NCBI GenBank assembly: GCA_030537465.1
Contig: JAUNMP010000006.1
Location: 1-56,877 of the forward strand
Length of the DNA: 56,877 bases
DNA from: a bacterium
Lineage (GTDB): Bacteria > Verrucomicrobiota > Kiritimatiellia > RFP12 > UBA1067
Direction: 5' to 3'
In this document: positions 17,268 to 25,519 of the stretch, in pieces
Numbering within the stretch: the first letter of the stretch is position 1
Layout of the letters: the number at the start of each line of letters is the position of its first letter
The notes under the pieces: model-generated
The model's input: only the letters and a program-made list of their open reading frames with translations
Databases searched by the model: none
What the model was told of the DNA's origin: nothing
Position numbers and translations under genes: made by a program

Positions 17268-20123
17268 ATGAAAGTTGGATTGTTGACTGTATGTCTGGTG
17301 CCGTGGGTGGCCGTGGCGGCAATGTGGAATGGGCAGACGGTGAAGGAAGAGCCGTGCCGGGTGAGCGCGGTGCCGTTCAATCGGGTATGGCCAGGTTATC
17401 AGCGGTCTTTAGACCAGACGAAAATGGCGAGCTTCGTGTCCTTCGACGTCGATCGGCCGGGCGATTTTTCCTATCAGCTTCCCCAGGGGACGAAGGAGGT
17501 TCGGATCCGTCCGTTCCGCCGCGACCAAGGGACGGTCAAGGACGGCGTGCTGACCGTCCGCGTCGAGAAGCCTGAGCAGTTCGTGGTCGAGGCGGGAGGC
17601 ACGGAGCTGCATGTCTTCGCCGATGCGCCGTGGAAATACGAGGCCAAGCCGGGAGACCGGTATTTCGGTCCGGGCGAGCACGAGGCCGGAGCCATCGTCC
17701 CGAAGAGTGGTGAGCGCATTGTACTCGACCGTGGCGCGGTGGTCTATGGCAATTTCGTCCTCACGGGCGTGACCAATGTGACCATCGAGGGGCGTGGTAT
17801 TCTCGACACCTCGCGCATTCCGCGCGAACAGCCCGACTGGCCGGGCGTCCGCCATCTTGACACCTGTGGGATTCCTGGCGTGAACAGCGTGTGGGGTACG
17901 ACGCCGGTCTATGCCAACCGCTGTTTGGGGCTGTCGCTTTCGGGAATCGTCTTCCGCGATGCGCCGCGCTGGACGATGAACATCATCGATTCGCGCGAGG
18001 TGACGATCGACGGCGTGAAACTGGTGGGGATGTGGCGCTACAATTCGGACGGCATCGACATCTGCGCCTGCGAGAAGACGGTCATTCGCAATTCCTTCCT
18101 CCGGACCTTTGACGACTGCGTGATCGCGCGTCCGCAGATCGGCCCGTTCGAAGAGACCCCGCTCCACGACATGGTGGTCTCGAACTGCGTGCTCTGGTGT
18201 GATTGGGGCTCGAACCTGAAGGTGCAGCACGCCCAGCGCGCGGGGACGATGAGCCAGATCCGATTCCGCGACCTCGACTGCGTCAATGTCGATTCGAAGG
18301 CCATCTGGGTGACGACGCGTTGGGGTTCGGAGAATTCGCTGATCCGCGACGTGACATTCGACGACATCCGTTTCGACGCGCCGGCGGACCGTCTGCGCAA
18401 CGTCTACCAGAAGACGGACGACCAGGTTTTCAAGCCCCGCGTGAACGATGTTCTCGAATTCGCTCGCGTGAATGCCTATTCGATTGGCAAGCCGGCACCG
18501 AACCAGGGAACGCCGGGGAAGATGAAGGCGGACTTCTTCCGATTCGACTATCGCGACTTGGCGTTTCGCCATTTCCAAGTCTATGATCGTCCCGGGCACC
18601 TGATTGACGCGACATCGCCCGTACGGACGAAGATCTCCTTCGAGACCGTGGTGCCGCGGCAGACCATTCAGGATGTCATTCTCTGTGGGCTTCCCGCACG
18701 AACGGAGATCGTGAAGAAGGGGAACGTCTCGGACGTGCGCACGGAGATCGATTTTCAGGCGCAGATCGACGCGGTGTCCGCGGCGGGCGGTGGGCGCGTG
18801 GTGGTGCCGGCTGGCCGGCACGTCACCTCGGAGCTGTTCCTCCGCTCCAACGTGGAACTGCATTTGGAACGCGGGGCCTGGCTGGAGGGCTCGCCGCGGG
18901 CGGACGACTACACCTTCGTGACGCTGCCCTATTCCGAAGGCGACTGGGCCGCGGTGGTGAGCTGCTACAACGTCACCAACATCGCGATCACCGGCGAGGG
19001 GACGATCAGCGGCAACGGGAGCGCCTTCCCGCAGATGAGCGTGTGGAGTGGCGATGCGGGACGGCGGCGCCCGCGTGGTCTCTTCTTCAACGAATGCAAG
19101 GGCGTTCGCCTCGAGAACTTCGTCTTCCGCGATGCGGCGATGTGGGGTATCGTGTTCAAGTGCTCGGAGGACGTCTTCATCCGCGGGTTGACGATCGACA
19201 GCATGGTCAATCTGAACAACGACGGCATCGACGTCGAGGCGAAGAACGTGGTCATCCGCGACTGCGACATCGATTGCGGCGACGACGCCGTGTGCATCAA
19301 GTCGAACAATCCCGACTTTGTGGTCGAAAACATCTTCGTGTCGAACGTTGTCGCCCGGTCGCAATCCAATATGCTCAAGCTCGGAACGGCCAGCCACGGC
19401 ACGATGCGCAACGTCCATTTCGTGGATTGCCGCGTGGAGGCTCCGCGCCGCGACTTCCTGCGACGGGCCGATTCGAAGACGGTGCCCACGCTCTGCTTCT
19501 CGCGCGTGGCCCGCACGAAATACCTCAAGGGACATCGTGCGGACGAAATGTGCGGTCTGGCGGGACTTGCCGTGGAGAACGTCGACGGTGGTGTTGTCGA
19601 GGATGTCTCATTTAAGAACGTGACGGTGAAGGGGTGTGCCGTGCCGATCTTCGTGCGGGGCGGAACGCGCCTGACGCGCAAGTGCGGCATCCCGCCGAAC
19701 AGCAAATACGTGTTCCGCAACATCCTCTTCGAGAACATCACGACGGAAAGCGGTTCCTGGATCGCCAACTCCGTCACGGGAGTGGAGGGCTGCCGCGTGA
19801 AGAACGTCACGCTCCGGAATGTCCATCTGCTCTGTCGTGGCGCGGGCGTGGAGATGTCCCGCAAGGCGCGGGCGGACGTCGTGCCGGAATGCGAGGGGAA
19901 GTATCCCGAATGCTGCATGTTCAACCACCAGATTCTGCCGGCCTACGGCCTCTATGCACGCCATGTCGACGGACTCGTCCTGGACAACGTGACGGCGGAG
20001 CTGCAGGATGGAACGGAAGATGTCCGCGACCGCTACGTGCTGGATGACGTGACGGATTGCCGTGGTCTTCCCGACACGGCAGTCGAAGCGTCTTCGAATC
20101 TTGAATTCAACAATGCAAAGTAA
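17268..20123 (+). CDS. secreted double GH28-like (polygalacturonase-fold) protein
   Basis: A 951-residue exported protein made of two parallel beta-helix domains. The ATG at 17268 follows a GAGGG ribosome binding site and starts a signal peptide (MKVGLLTVCLVPWVAVAA). Domain 1 (about 110-480) carries NSDGID at 259-264 and a DD pair at 282-283. Domain 2 (about 490-940) is the clearer GH28: GGGRVVVPAGRH, NNDGID at 650-655, CGDDAV with D672-D673, and SHG ending at 711 in place of GHG. The GH28 RIK motif was not found. The Asp set suggests that domain 2 is an active exo-acting hydrolase on pectin-like galacturonides; domain 1 may be a diverged or differently specific copy (GH49/GH110-like alternatives). 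It lies between two beta-propeller genes. Confidence 0.75.
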   Translation: MKVGLLTVCLVPWVAVAAMWNGQTVKEEPCRVSAVPFNRVWPGYQRSLDQTKMASFVSFDVDRPGDFSYQLPQGTKEVRIRPFRRDQGTVKDGVLTVRVEKPEQFVVEAGGTELHVFADAPWKYEAKPGDRYFGPGEHEAGAIVPKSGERIVLDRGAVVYGNFVLTGVTNVTIEGRGILDTSRIPREQPDWPGVRHLDTCGIPGVNSVWGTTPVYANRCLGLSLSGIVFRDAPRWTMNIIDSREVTIDGVKLVGMWRYNSDGIDICACEKTVIRNSFLRTFDDCVIARPQIGPFEETPLHDMVVSNCVLWCDWGSNLKVQHAQRAGTMSQIRFRDLDCVNVDSKAIWVTTRWGSENSLIRDVTFDDIRFDAPADRLRNVYQKTDDQVFKPRVNDVLEFARVNAYSIGKPAPNQGTPGKMKADFFRFDYRDLAFRHFQVYDRPGHLIDATSPVRTKISFETVVPRQTIQDVILCGLPARTEIVKKGNVSDVRTEIDFQAQIDAVSAAGGGRVVVPAGRHVTSELFLRSNVELHLERGAWLEGSPRADDYTFVTLPYSEGDWAAVVSCYNVTNIAITGEGTISGNGSAFPQMSVWSGDAGRRRPRGLFFNECKGVRLENFVFRDAAMWGIVFKCSEDVFIRGLTIDSMVNLNNDGIDVEAKNVVIRDCDIDCGDDAVCIKSNNPDFVVENIFVSNVVARSQSNMLKLGTASHGTMRNVHFVDCRVEAPRRDFLRRADSKTVPTLCFSRVARTKYLKGHRADEMCGLAGLAVENVDGGVVEDVSFKNVTVKGCAVPIFVRGGTRLTRKCGIPPNSKYVFRNILFENITTESGSWIANSVTGVEGCRVKNVTLRNVHLLCRGAGVEMSRKARADVVPECEGKYPECCMFNHQILPAYGLYARHVDGLVLDNVTAELQDGTEDVRDRYVLDDVTDCRGLPDTAVEASSNLEFNNAK

Positions 20124-20139
20124 GGCAGGAGAATTTTTC

Positions 20140-21459
20140 ATGAAACGGATTTTGGCGCTTGTTGTCGCCTCTCAACTTCTCAACTTCTCAACCTCTCAGC
20201 TTCTGTATGCCCAGAAGTGCGTCAATCCGCACTTTGATGCGCAGCGGCTCGACTTCCGCGATCTCGGCTATCCGGGCGCGACGGAGATCCCCGCCGACTC
20301 CTCGCCGATCACGGCGCTGATGCTGAACGAGAATAACGGCAAGGTCTACGGAGCGACGAGCGGCAAGTCCGCCCATCTCTTCGTCTATGACGCGCGCGTG
20401 AACAAGGTTTTTCCGCTGGGGTGTCTTCCAGAGGGCGAGAAGGGCGTCCATCATGCACTTGCGCAAGGCGAGGATGGGACGGTCTTTGTCGGCACGGGAC
20501 TCAATGAAATCGAGATTCCGCGTCTCACGCGCGATACGATTGAAGGACGCCGCGCGATCGAGAACCAGCTGTGGATGGACATCCAGGCGCGCTACAAGGA
20601 TTATGCGGGCGGGCATCTCTATGCCTATAATCCGCATGAACACGATGCCACAGTCCATCTCCCCGGCTCGAAGGCCGAAGTCGAGGATCTTGGCATTCCC
20701 GTGCCGCACAACTCGATCTACGCGATGACGATGGACAACAGTGGCACGAAGATCTATGGCATCTCCTATCCGAATGCCGAATTCTTCTGTGTCGACGTCA
20801 TCGAGAAGAAGACGACCCGTCTGGGCAAGTGGATGGAGAAACTCGCCTATCCCGGACCCGAGCGCAGCTGGCGCGGCGTGCCGCGCGGACTCTGCTCGAC
20901 GGTCGACAACAAAATCTGGTCGGCGGGCGACGACGGACTGATGCGCGGCTACGATCCGGAGTCGAAGCAGTTCATCACGACGACGATGCGCATTCCGGGC
21001 GAATACTGGGAAACTCAGGCCTATAACGCCTTCCCCGTGCTTGAGCAGATCATCTCCAACCCCGACGGCACGCTGATGGGCACGACTTCGGATGGGTTCC
21101 TCTTCAAGGCGATTCCAGGCGAGGACCGCCTCGTCAATCTCGGGAAACCGCGCGTAGAACGCCGTATCCGTGCGATGACGCGCGGACAGGACGGGCGCTT
21201 CTACATGATTGCCGGCGAGAAGGACAATGTGTGCCGTCTCTTTTCCCACCGTGAAGACGAGGGGTTCCTGGACTGGGGCGTGCTCGGCGTGGACCGTTCG
21301 CCGTACTACGCGAAGATCGCCTATCAGTTCGATGCGCTCTGCACGGCGGCAGACGGGACAATCTGCATTGGCGAGAGCGACCGCCGCGCGAAGCTCTTCC
21401 TTTTTGTCCCGGGCGGCAAGGTGATGCCAGGTGTCCTCAATCCCACCAATCCCCGATGA
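20140..21459 (+). CDS. secreted beta-propeller protein with repeat-bearing signal peptide
   Basis: A 439-residue exported propeller protein. ATG 20140 is preceded by AGGAG at 8 nt. The signal peptide (MKRILALVVASQLLNFSTS, then QLLYAQ) contains an 8-residue periodicity encoded by an 8-bp tandem repeat. Blades are visible as MLNENNGKVYGATSGKSAHL, QGEDGTVFVGTG, DNSGTKIYGISYP, STVDNKIWSAGDDGLMRGYD, SNPDGTLMGTTSDGFLF and TAADGTICIGESDR. There are no obvious catalytic residues. It resembles the propeller at 15866-17227 in size, export and operon, and may be an ancient paralogue; a role in oligosaccharide binding or lyase activity is possible. Confidence 0.65.
   Translation: MKRILALVVASQLLNFSTSQLLYAQKCVNPHFDAQRLDFRDLGYPGATEIPADSSPITALMLNENNGKVYGATSGKSAHLFVYDARVNKVFPLGCLPEGEKGVHHALAQGEDGTVFVGTGLNEIEIPRLTRDTIEGRRAIENQLWMDIQARYKDYAGGHLYAYNPHEHDATVHLPGSKAEVEDLGIPVPHNSIYAMTMDNSGTKIYGISYPNAEFFCVDVIEKKTTRLGKWMEKLAYPGPERSWRGVPRGLCSTVDNKIWSAGDDGLMRGYDPESKQFITTTMRIPGEYWETQAYNAFPVLEQIISNPDGTLMGTTSDGFLFKAIPGEDRLVNLGKPRVERRIRAMTRGQDGRFYMIAGEKDNVCRLFSHREDEGFLDWGVLGVDRSPYYAKIAYQFDALCTAADGTICIGESDRRAKLFLFVPGGKVMPGVLNPTNPR
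20170..20205 (+). repeat. 8-bp tandem repeat (TCTCAACT) inside a signal-peptide coding region, copy B
   Basis: Four consecutive 8-bp units, TCTCAACT, TCTCAACT, TCTCAACC, TCTCAGCT, plus a partial TCTG. This is the complement of the AGTTGAGA units at 17229 and 28914. Because 8 is not a multiple of three, gain or loss of a unit would shift the reading frame of the host gene. Confidence 0.75.
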
Positions 21460-21484
21460 TTCGGTGGCCGGCTATGATCCTGAA

Positions 21485-22417
21485 ATGACTATTCTCGGCA
21501 TTCTGGCGGGGTTGACGTCCGCGATTCTTCAAAGCTGCTCCTATGTGGCGAGCGCGCTCTTCCTGAAGCGACACTCCAATCCGCGGGAGATGCTGTTCTA
21601 CTCGCAGGGCGTACAGGTGCTGTTCGCTCTGCCGCTGTTTTTCCTGCTCGTGCCGGCCTCCGCGCTACAGTCTTCCGACATCTGGCTCGCGAATGGATTC
21701 TGGTTGATGATCTTCACGGTCACTCAGCTGTCGATGTTTCAGTCGCAGGAGCATGTCGAGCCGAGCAAGATTGCAACCTGGATGGGAATGAAGATCGTCG
21801 TTCTGGCCGTCCTCGCGCAATTCTGGCCCATCAACGGCGAGACGGTCCGGATTTGGCAGTGGGTGGCCATCTCCCTGATGCTCACGGCCGTGGTGGTGCT
21901 GAACTTCACCGGCGGGATGAAGCCTGGATGGAAAGGTGGGGCGTGGCTGACCGTTTTCATTGTGACGGCCTGTTTCTGCGATCGCGAGCAGGTGATCATC
22001 ATCAACCTTTTCCGCGAGCACGGGGCGTCGATGTTCGCGAGCGCCCTGCTGACCCTGTCCCTGGGGTATATGACCTTTGGCGTGGCTTCGGTGGGTTTTG
22101 TGGGATGGAAGATCCTGAAGGGCGAGCGACTTCGGGCCGCGGGGCGCAAGTTCGCCGATTCGGCGCCATTCGCCGCGTTCTGGTTCTCGGCGATGATGGC
22201 GATCTACTTCTGCTATGGACAATTGGGATCGGTCTTCGGGAACGTGGTTCAGAGCACGCGTGCGCTGATTGCGGTGCTGGTCAGTCTGCTGGCCTGCCGG
22301 CTTCTCCATATGGGAGTCGAGGGGACAGTTTCACGTTCCATGTGGACCCGCCGCGGGTGCGCGGCATTGCTGATGACCATTGGCATTGTTCTCTACTCTC
22401 TTGCCGGCAAGTGGTGA
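21485..22417 (+). CDS. EamA/DMT-superfamily transporter
   Basis: An inner-membrane permease of about 310 residues with roughly ten hydrophobic helices and the two-fold repeat organisation of the drug/metabolite transporter superfamily. ATG 21485 starts directly at the first helix (ILGILAGLTSAILQ). GTG 21431 (18 residues longer, overlapping the previous gene by 29 nt, with AAGGTGA upstream) cannot be excluded. It is the last gene of the propeller/GH28-like operon, so import of the released sugar is the simplest reading, though the family also moves amino acids and metabolites. A promoter for the next gene begins 7 nt after its stop. Confidence 0.78.
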   Translation: MTILGILAGLTSAILQSCSYVASALFLKRHSNPREMLFYSQGVQVLFALPLFFLLVPASALQSSDIWLANGFWLMIFTVTQLSMFQSQEHVEPSKIATWMGMKIVVLAVLAQFWPINGETVRIWQWVAISLMLTAVVVLNFTGGMKPGWKGGAWLTVFIVTACFCDREQVIIINLFREHGASMFASALLTLSLGYMTFGVASVGFVGWKILKGERLRAAGRKFADSAPFAAFWFSAMMAIYFCYGQLGSVFGNVVQSTRALIAVLVSLLACRLLHMGVEGTVSRSMWTRRGCAALLMTIGIVLYSLAGKW

Positions 22418-22423
22418 GCAAGC

Positions 22424-22453
22424 TTGACTCAGGGTTGGTCTTGGGGATATAAT
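22424..22453 (+). promoter_or_regulatory. strong sigma-70-type promoter
   Basis: TTGACT (22424-22429) and TATAAT (22448-22453) with an 18-bp spacer, the closest match to the consensus in the window. It would start an mRNA near 22460 with a leader of about 33 nt containing AAGGAG for the gene at 22493. Confidence 0.7.
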
Positions 22454-22492
22454 TACGGCGAATTTCAAAATTAATCATCAAAGGAGATTGTG

Positions 22493-23425
22493 ATGGAACT
22501 TTCGAGAAGGGCGTTTCTGGGTGCCGCGGCGGCGTTCGCAGGAGGCTGCACGACGATGAAGGGCGGTCCCCGCCATCGTTCGGACTACGATGGCGTCCAG
22601 ATTGGCGTGATCACCTATTCATACCGTTCGATGCCGATGAGCCCGAACTGCACGCTGGGGCATGTCCTTGGCTCCGGCCTCGGCACGATCGAGCTGATGA
22701 ACGGCGACCTTGAGCGCGATGCCGGTGCGCCGTTCTCCGACAAGGTGCCGTGGAAGCTCTCCAAGGAGGAGAAGGCCGCCGTGACGCAGTGGCGCAAGAC
22801 GGCTGATATGGGTCGTTTCGCCGAAATCCGTCGCCGCTATCAGGATGCGGGCGTGGACGTCCACATCGTCAAGTTCGGAGGCATCGGCGGCCTTGAGGAC
22901 TGGGAGACCGACTATTGCTTCAAGGTGGCCCAGGCGATGGGGGCACGTGCGATCACGCGCGAGATTCCCGACCCGAAGAACTTCGCCGCGTTCGAGGCGA
23001 GCGCGAAGAAGCTTGCCACCTTCACGAAGAAGTATGGCATCAAGGTGGCGTTCCACAACCATCTCCAGATCAACGCGAAGACCTATGATGGTCCGCTCCT
23101 GGACTGGGATCCGAACTTCATGATCAACTTCGACATCGGCCACTACACGGCCGCCAACGAGGACAGCGGACTCGACTTCGTGAAGAAGTACCGCGACCGC
23201 ATCTTTTCGATCCACGTCAAGGACCGCACCTCGAAGGCCCGCGGCCAGCAGAATCTCGCGTTCGGCCAGGGCGATACGCCGCTCACGGGGCTCTTCGCGC
23301 TGTTGAAGAAGGAACGTCTCGACGTGCCGTGCGACATCGAGCTCGAGTACAAGATCCCCGAGGGATCCAACGCCGTCAAGGAAGTCGGCATCTGCAACGC
23401 CTACTGTAAGGCTCGCTGCGTCTAA
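22493..23425 (+). CDS. Tat-signal sugar phosphate isomerase/epimerase-like protein
   Basis: A 310-residue AP-endonuclease-2/xylose-isomerase-like TIM barrel. ATG 22493 is 6 nt after AAGGAG. The N terminus (LSRRAFLGAAAAFAGGC) combines a twin-arginine motif with a possible lipobox (AGGC), so the protein is exported and may be membrane-anchored. Metal-ligand segments of the family are present: HIVKFGG, AFHNHLQI, NFDIGHY, SIHVKD and CDIELEY. Export makes a sugar-phosphate substrate unlikely. Related exported proteins are thought to epimerise or cleave keto-sugars made by Gfo/Idh/MocA enzymes, and two such enzymes follow in the same operon. It is preceded by a strong promoter. Confidence 0.8.
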   Translation: MELSRRAFLGAAAAFAGGCTTMKGGPRHRSDYDGVQIGVITYSYRSMPMSPNCTLGHVLGSGLGTIELMNGDLERDAGAPFSDKVPWKLSKEEKAAVTQWRKTADMGRFAEIRRRYQDAGVDVHIVKFGGIGGLEDWETDYCFKVAQAMGARAITREIPDPKNFAAFEASAKKLATFTKKYGIKVAFHNHLQINAKTYDGPLLDWDPNFMINFDIGHYTAANEDSGLDFVKKYRDRIFSIHVKDRTSKARGQQNLAFGQGDTPLTGLFALLKKERLDVPCDIELEYKIPEGSNAVKEVGICNAYCKARCV

Positions 23426-23452
23426 GCGCATGGATTCTGCGACGGGACGCCA

Positions 23453-25489
23453 ATGAAGAAGTTGATGTTTGGACTGGCCTGCGGGACGGCCTGCGGGCTC
23501 TTCGCCGCGGTGACGATGCCGCGGATCTTCGGGAATGGAATGGTGCTTCAGCATGGGCAGACCGTGCCCGTCTGGGGTACGGCCATCCCCGGCGAAGTGG
23601 TCAATGTCTCCTTCGCGGGGCAGACCGTCACCGCAAAGGCGGGGACGGACGGGAAATGGAAACTTGCGCTCAAGGCTCTGGATTCATCCGCAGAGGGGCG
23701 CACGTTCGCCGTCTCCTCCGAGGCTCCTGGCCATGCGAAGAGTCAACTCAGCTTCTCCAACGTCGTTGTCGGCGAAGTCTGGTTCTGCTCCGGCCAGAGC
23801 AACATGGAGTTCACCATGAGCTCGCGTCGGAAGGTGAAGGACTGGGAGAGGGAGGTCGCCGCTGCGCGGTGGCCTCTCATTCGTCACTTCAACGTCGACC
23901 ACAAGATTTCGAAGGAGCCGCTAGACGATGTGTCCGCCAAATGGGTGGACACGACGCCCGAGACGATTCCTCCACAGAGCGCGGTGGCGTTCTTCTTCGG
24001 CGAGACGCTCCACAAGGAGCTGAATGTCCCAGTTGGTCTGATCAACGCCTCCTGGGGGGGGACGCGGATCGAGCCCTGGACGCCGGCCGGGCATCCCGAC
24101 GATCTCTGGCAGCTTCAGAATGCCACGTCCTGGGGACGCCCGCAGGACGTTCCGACCGTGCTGTGGAATGGCATGGTGAATGGACTGGTGCCTTTTGCGA
24201 TCAAGGGCGCAATCTGGTACCAGGGCTGCGCCAACCGAAATGACGGCGACGTCTATCTCGACAAGACTGTCTGCCTTGTGCGGGGGTGGCGTCGTGAATG
24301 GGGGCAGGGAGACTTTCCGTACTTCCTCGTGCAGCTTGCGCCGTATAAGTACGACAATGCCAAGGGCACGGTCCTGCCCATTCTCCAGGAGGCTCAGGCA
24401 CGTGTGCCTGCGCGAATCCCCAACACCGGCTACACGGTGATCAACGACGTCGGAGATGTGAACGACATCCACCCGACCGACAAGCGGACGGTCGGGATGC
24501 GCATGGCGGACCAGGTGTTGGACCGCGTGTACGGAAAGTTCGTGCGTCCGTGGAAGACTCCGACGTTCAAGGAGTACAAGGTCGAGGGGTCAACGCTGCG
24601 CGTGACGTTGAATGACGCGGAGGGACTCAAGACCCGTGACGGGAAAGCTCCGACGGAGTTTGAGCTGCGTGGTGTCGATGGGGCATGGCACCCTGCCAAG
24701 GCCGAGATCCGGGGCAGTGACGTCGTGCTTGCGGCCGAGAGCGTGGAGGTCCCGGTCGCAATGCGTTTCGCGGCGTACAACGGCTCCACGCCCAATCTCG
24801 TGAACGGGGCGGGGTTGCCGGTCGGGCCGTTCCGCTGCGGACGGCAGTTGCGTCCAGGAGATGCGGAGAATCTGCCCGAGCTCAGGGATATGGCCTGCGT
24901 CCAGAGATACGACATCCCCGTCAACTGCGACTTCGCGAAGAAGGCTCCAAAGACGCTCTCTTCCAAGGAGGGGGTCTCACGCGTCGCCTACCTGCTGGAA
25001 CTTGAGTCCACCTCGGGCGAGACGAAGTACGTGCTGGCGGCGATGGACGCCTTTTCGCCGAAGAGCGACGACCTGGTCCTCACGGATAAAATCGGTGCGC
25101 GGTTGGTGCGCAAGGCCGTAGGCAACCTCACCGTGCGGTCCAATGCCGCGCTGACGCGGACGCTCACCAATGCAGAGGGCGGGTTCATTGAATTCTACAA
25201 CTGCAACTATGCGGGAAAGCGACAGAACACGCCTGCCGGCGGCGACGACCGGAAGCAGGATTTCAACGACACGCCGATGCCGCAGAACCGGCTGGGCTAT
25301 GGCTGTCTGCAGATTCACAACGTCTCCGCGAAGGAGACCGTCCTGGCGTTCAACCACTTCAACAACGCGTCCGTCCCGTGCGACGTCGGCATCGGCACGA
25401 ATCGTGATCCAAAGGGCAATCCGGACTGGACGTTTGCGCGCAATGCGGATGGTTACAGGACGCGCAGGATGTCGGTCTGGGTCAAGTGA
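23453..25489 (+). CDS. secreted sialate O-acetylesterase-like (SASA) protein with extra C-terminal domain
   Basis: A 678-residue exported esterase. A signal peptide (LMFGLACGTACGLFAA) precedes a small beta domain, then an SGNH-type SASA catalytic domain with CSGQSNME (Ser116), WGGTRIEPW, AIWYQGCAN and the distal DIHP (Asp338, His340). It would remove O-acetyl groups from sialic acids or other acetylated sugars. The SASA part ends near residue 465. The last roughly 200 residues (from MACVQRYDIPVNCDF) form a beta-rich domain I do not recognise, perhaps a binding module. Only a weak ribosome binding site is visible. The YhcH-family gene downstream adds to a possible sialic-acid theme. Confidence 0.82.
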   Translation: MKKLMFGLACGTACGLFAAVTMPRIFGNGMVLQHGQTVPVWGTAIPGEVVNVSFAGQTVTAKAGTDGKWKLALKALDSSAEGRTFAVSSEAPGHAKSQLSFSNVVVGEVWFCSGQSNMEFTMSSRRKVKDWEREVAAARWPLIRHFNVDHKISKEPLDDVSAKWVDTTPETIPPQSAVAFFFGETLHKELNVPVGLINASWGGTRIEPWTPAGHPDDLWQLQNATSWGRPQDVPTVLWNGMVNGLVPFAIKGAIWYQGCANRNDGDVYLDKTVCLVRGWRREWGQGDFPYFLVQLAPYKYDNAKGTVLPILQEAQARVPARIPNTGYTVINDVGDVNDIHPTDKRTVGMRMADQVLDRVYGKFVRPWKTPTFKEYKVEGSTLRVTLNDAEGLKTRDGKAPTEFELRGVDGAWHPAKAEIRGSDVVLAAESVEVPVAMRFAAYNGSTPNLVNGAGLPVGPFRCGRQLRPGDAENLPELRDMACVQRYDIPVNCDFAKKAPKTLSSKEGVSRVAYLLELESTSGETKYVLAAMDAFSPKSDDLVLTDKIGARLVRKAVGNLTVRSNAALTRTLTNAEGGFIEFYNCNYAGKRQNTPAGGDDRKQDFNDTPMPQNRLGYGCLQIHNVSAKETVLAFNHFNNASVPCDVGIGTNRDPKGNPDWTFARNADGYRTRRMSVWVK

Positions 25490-25519
25490 GTTTCAGGTTT
25501 TTTAAGGAGGATAATCAAG

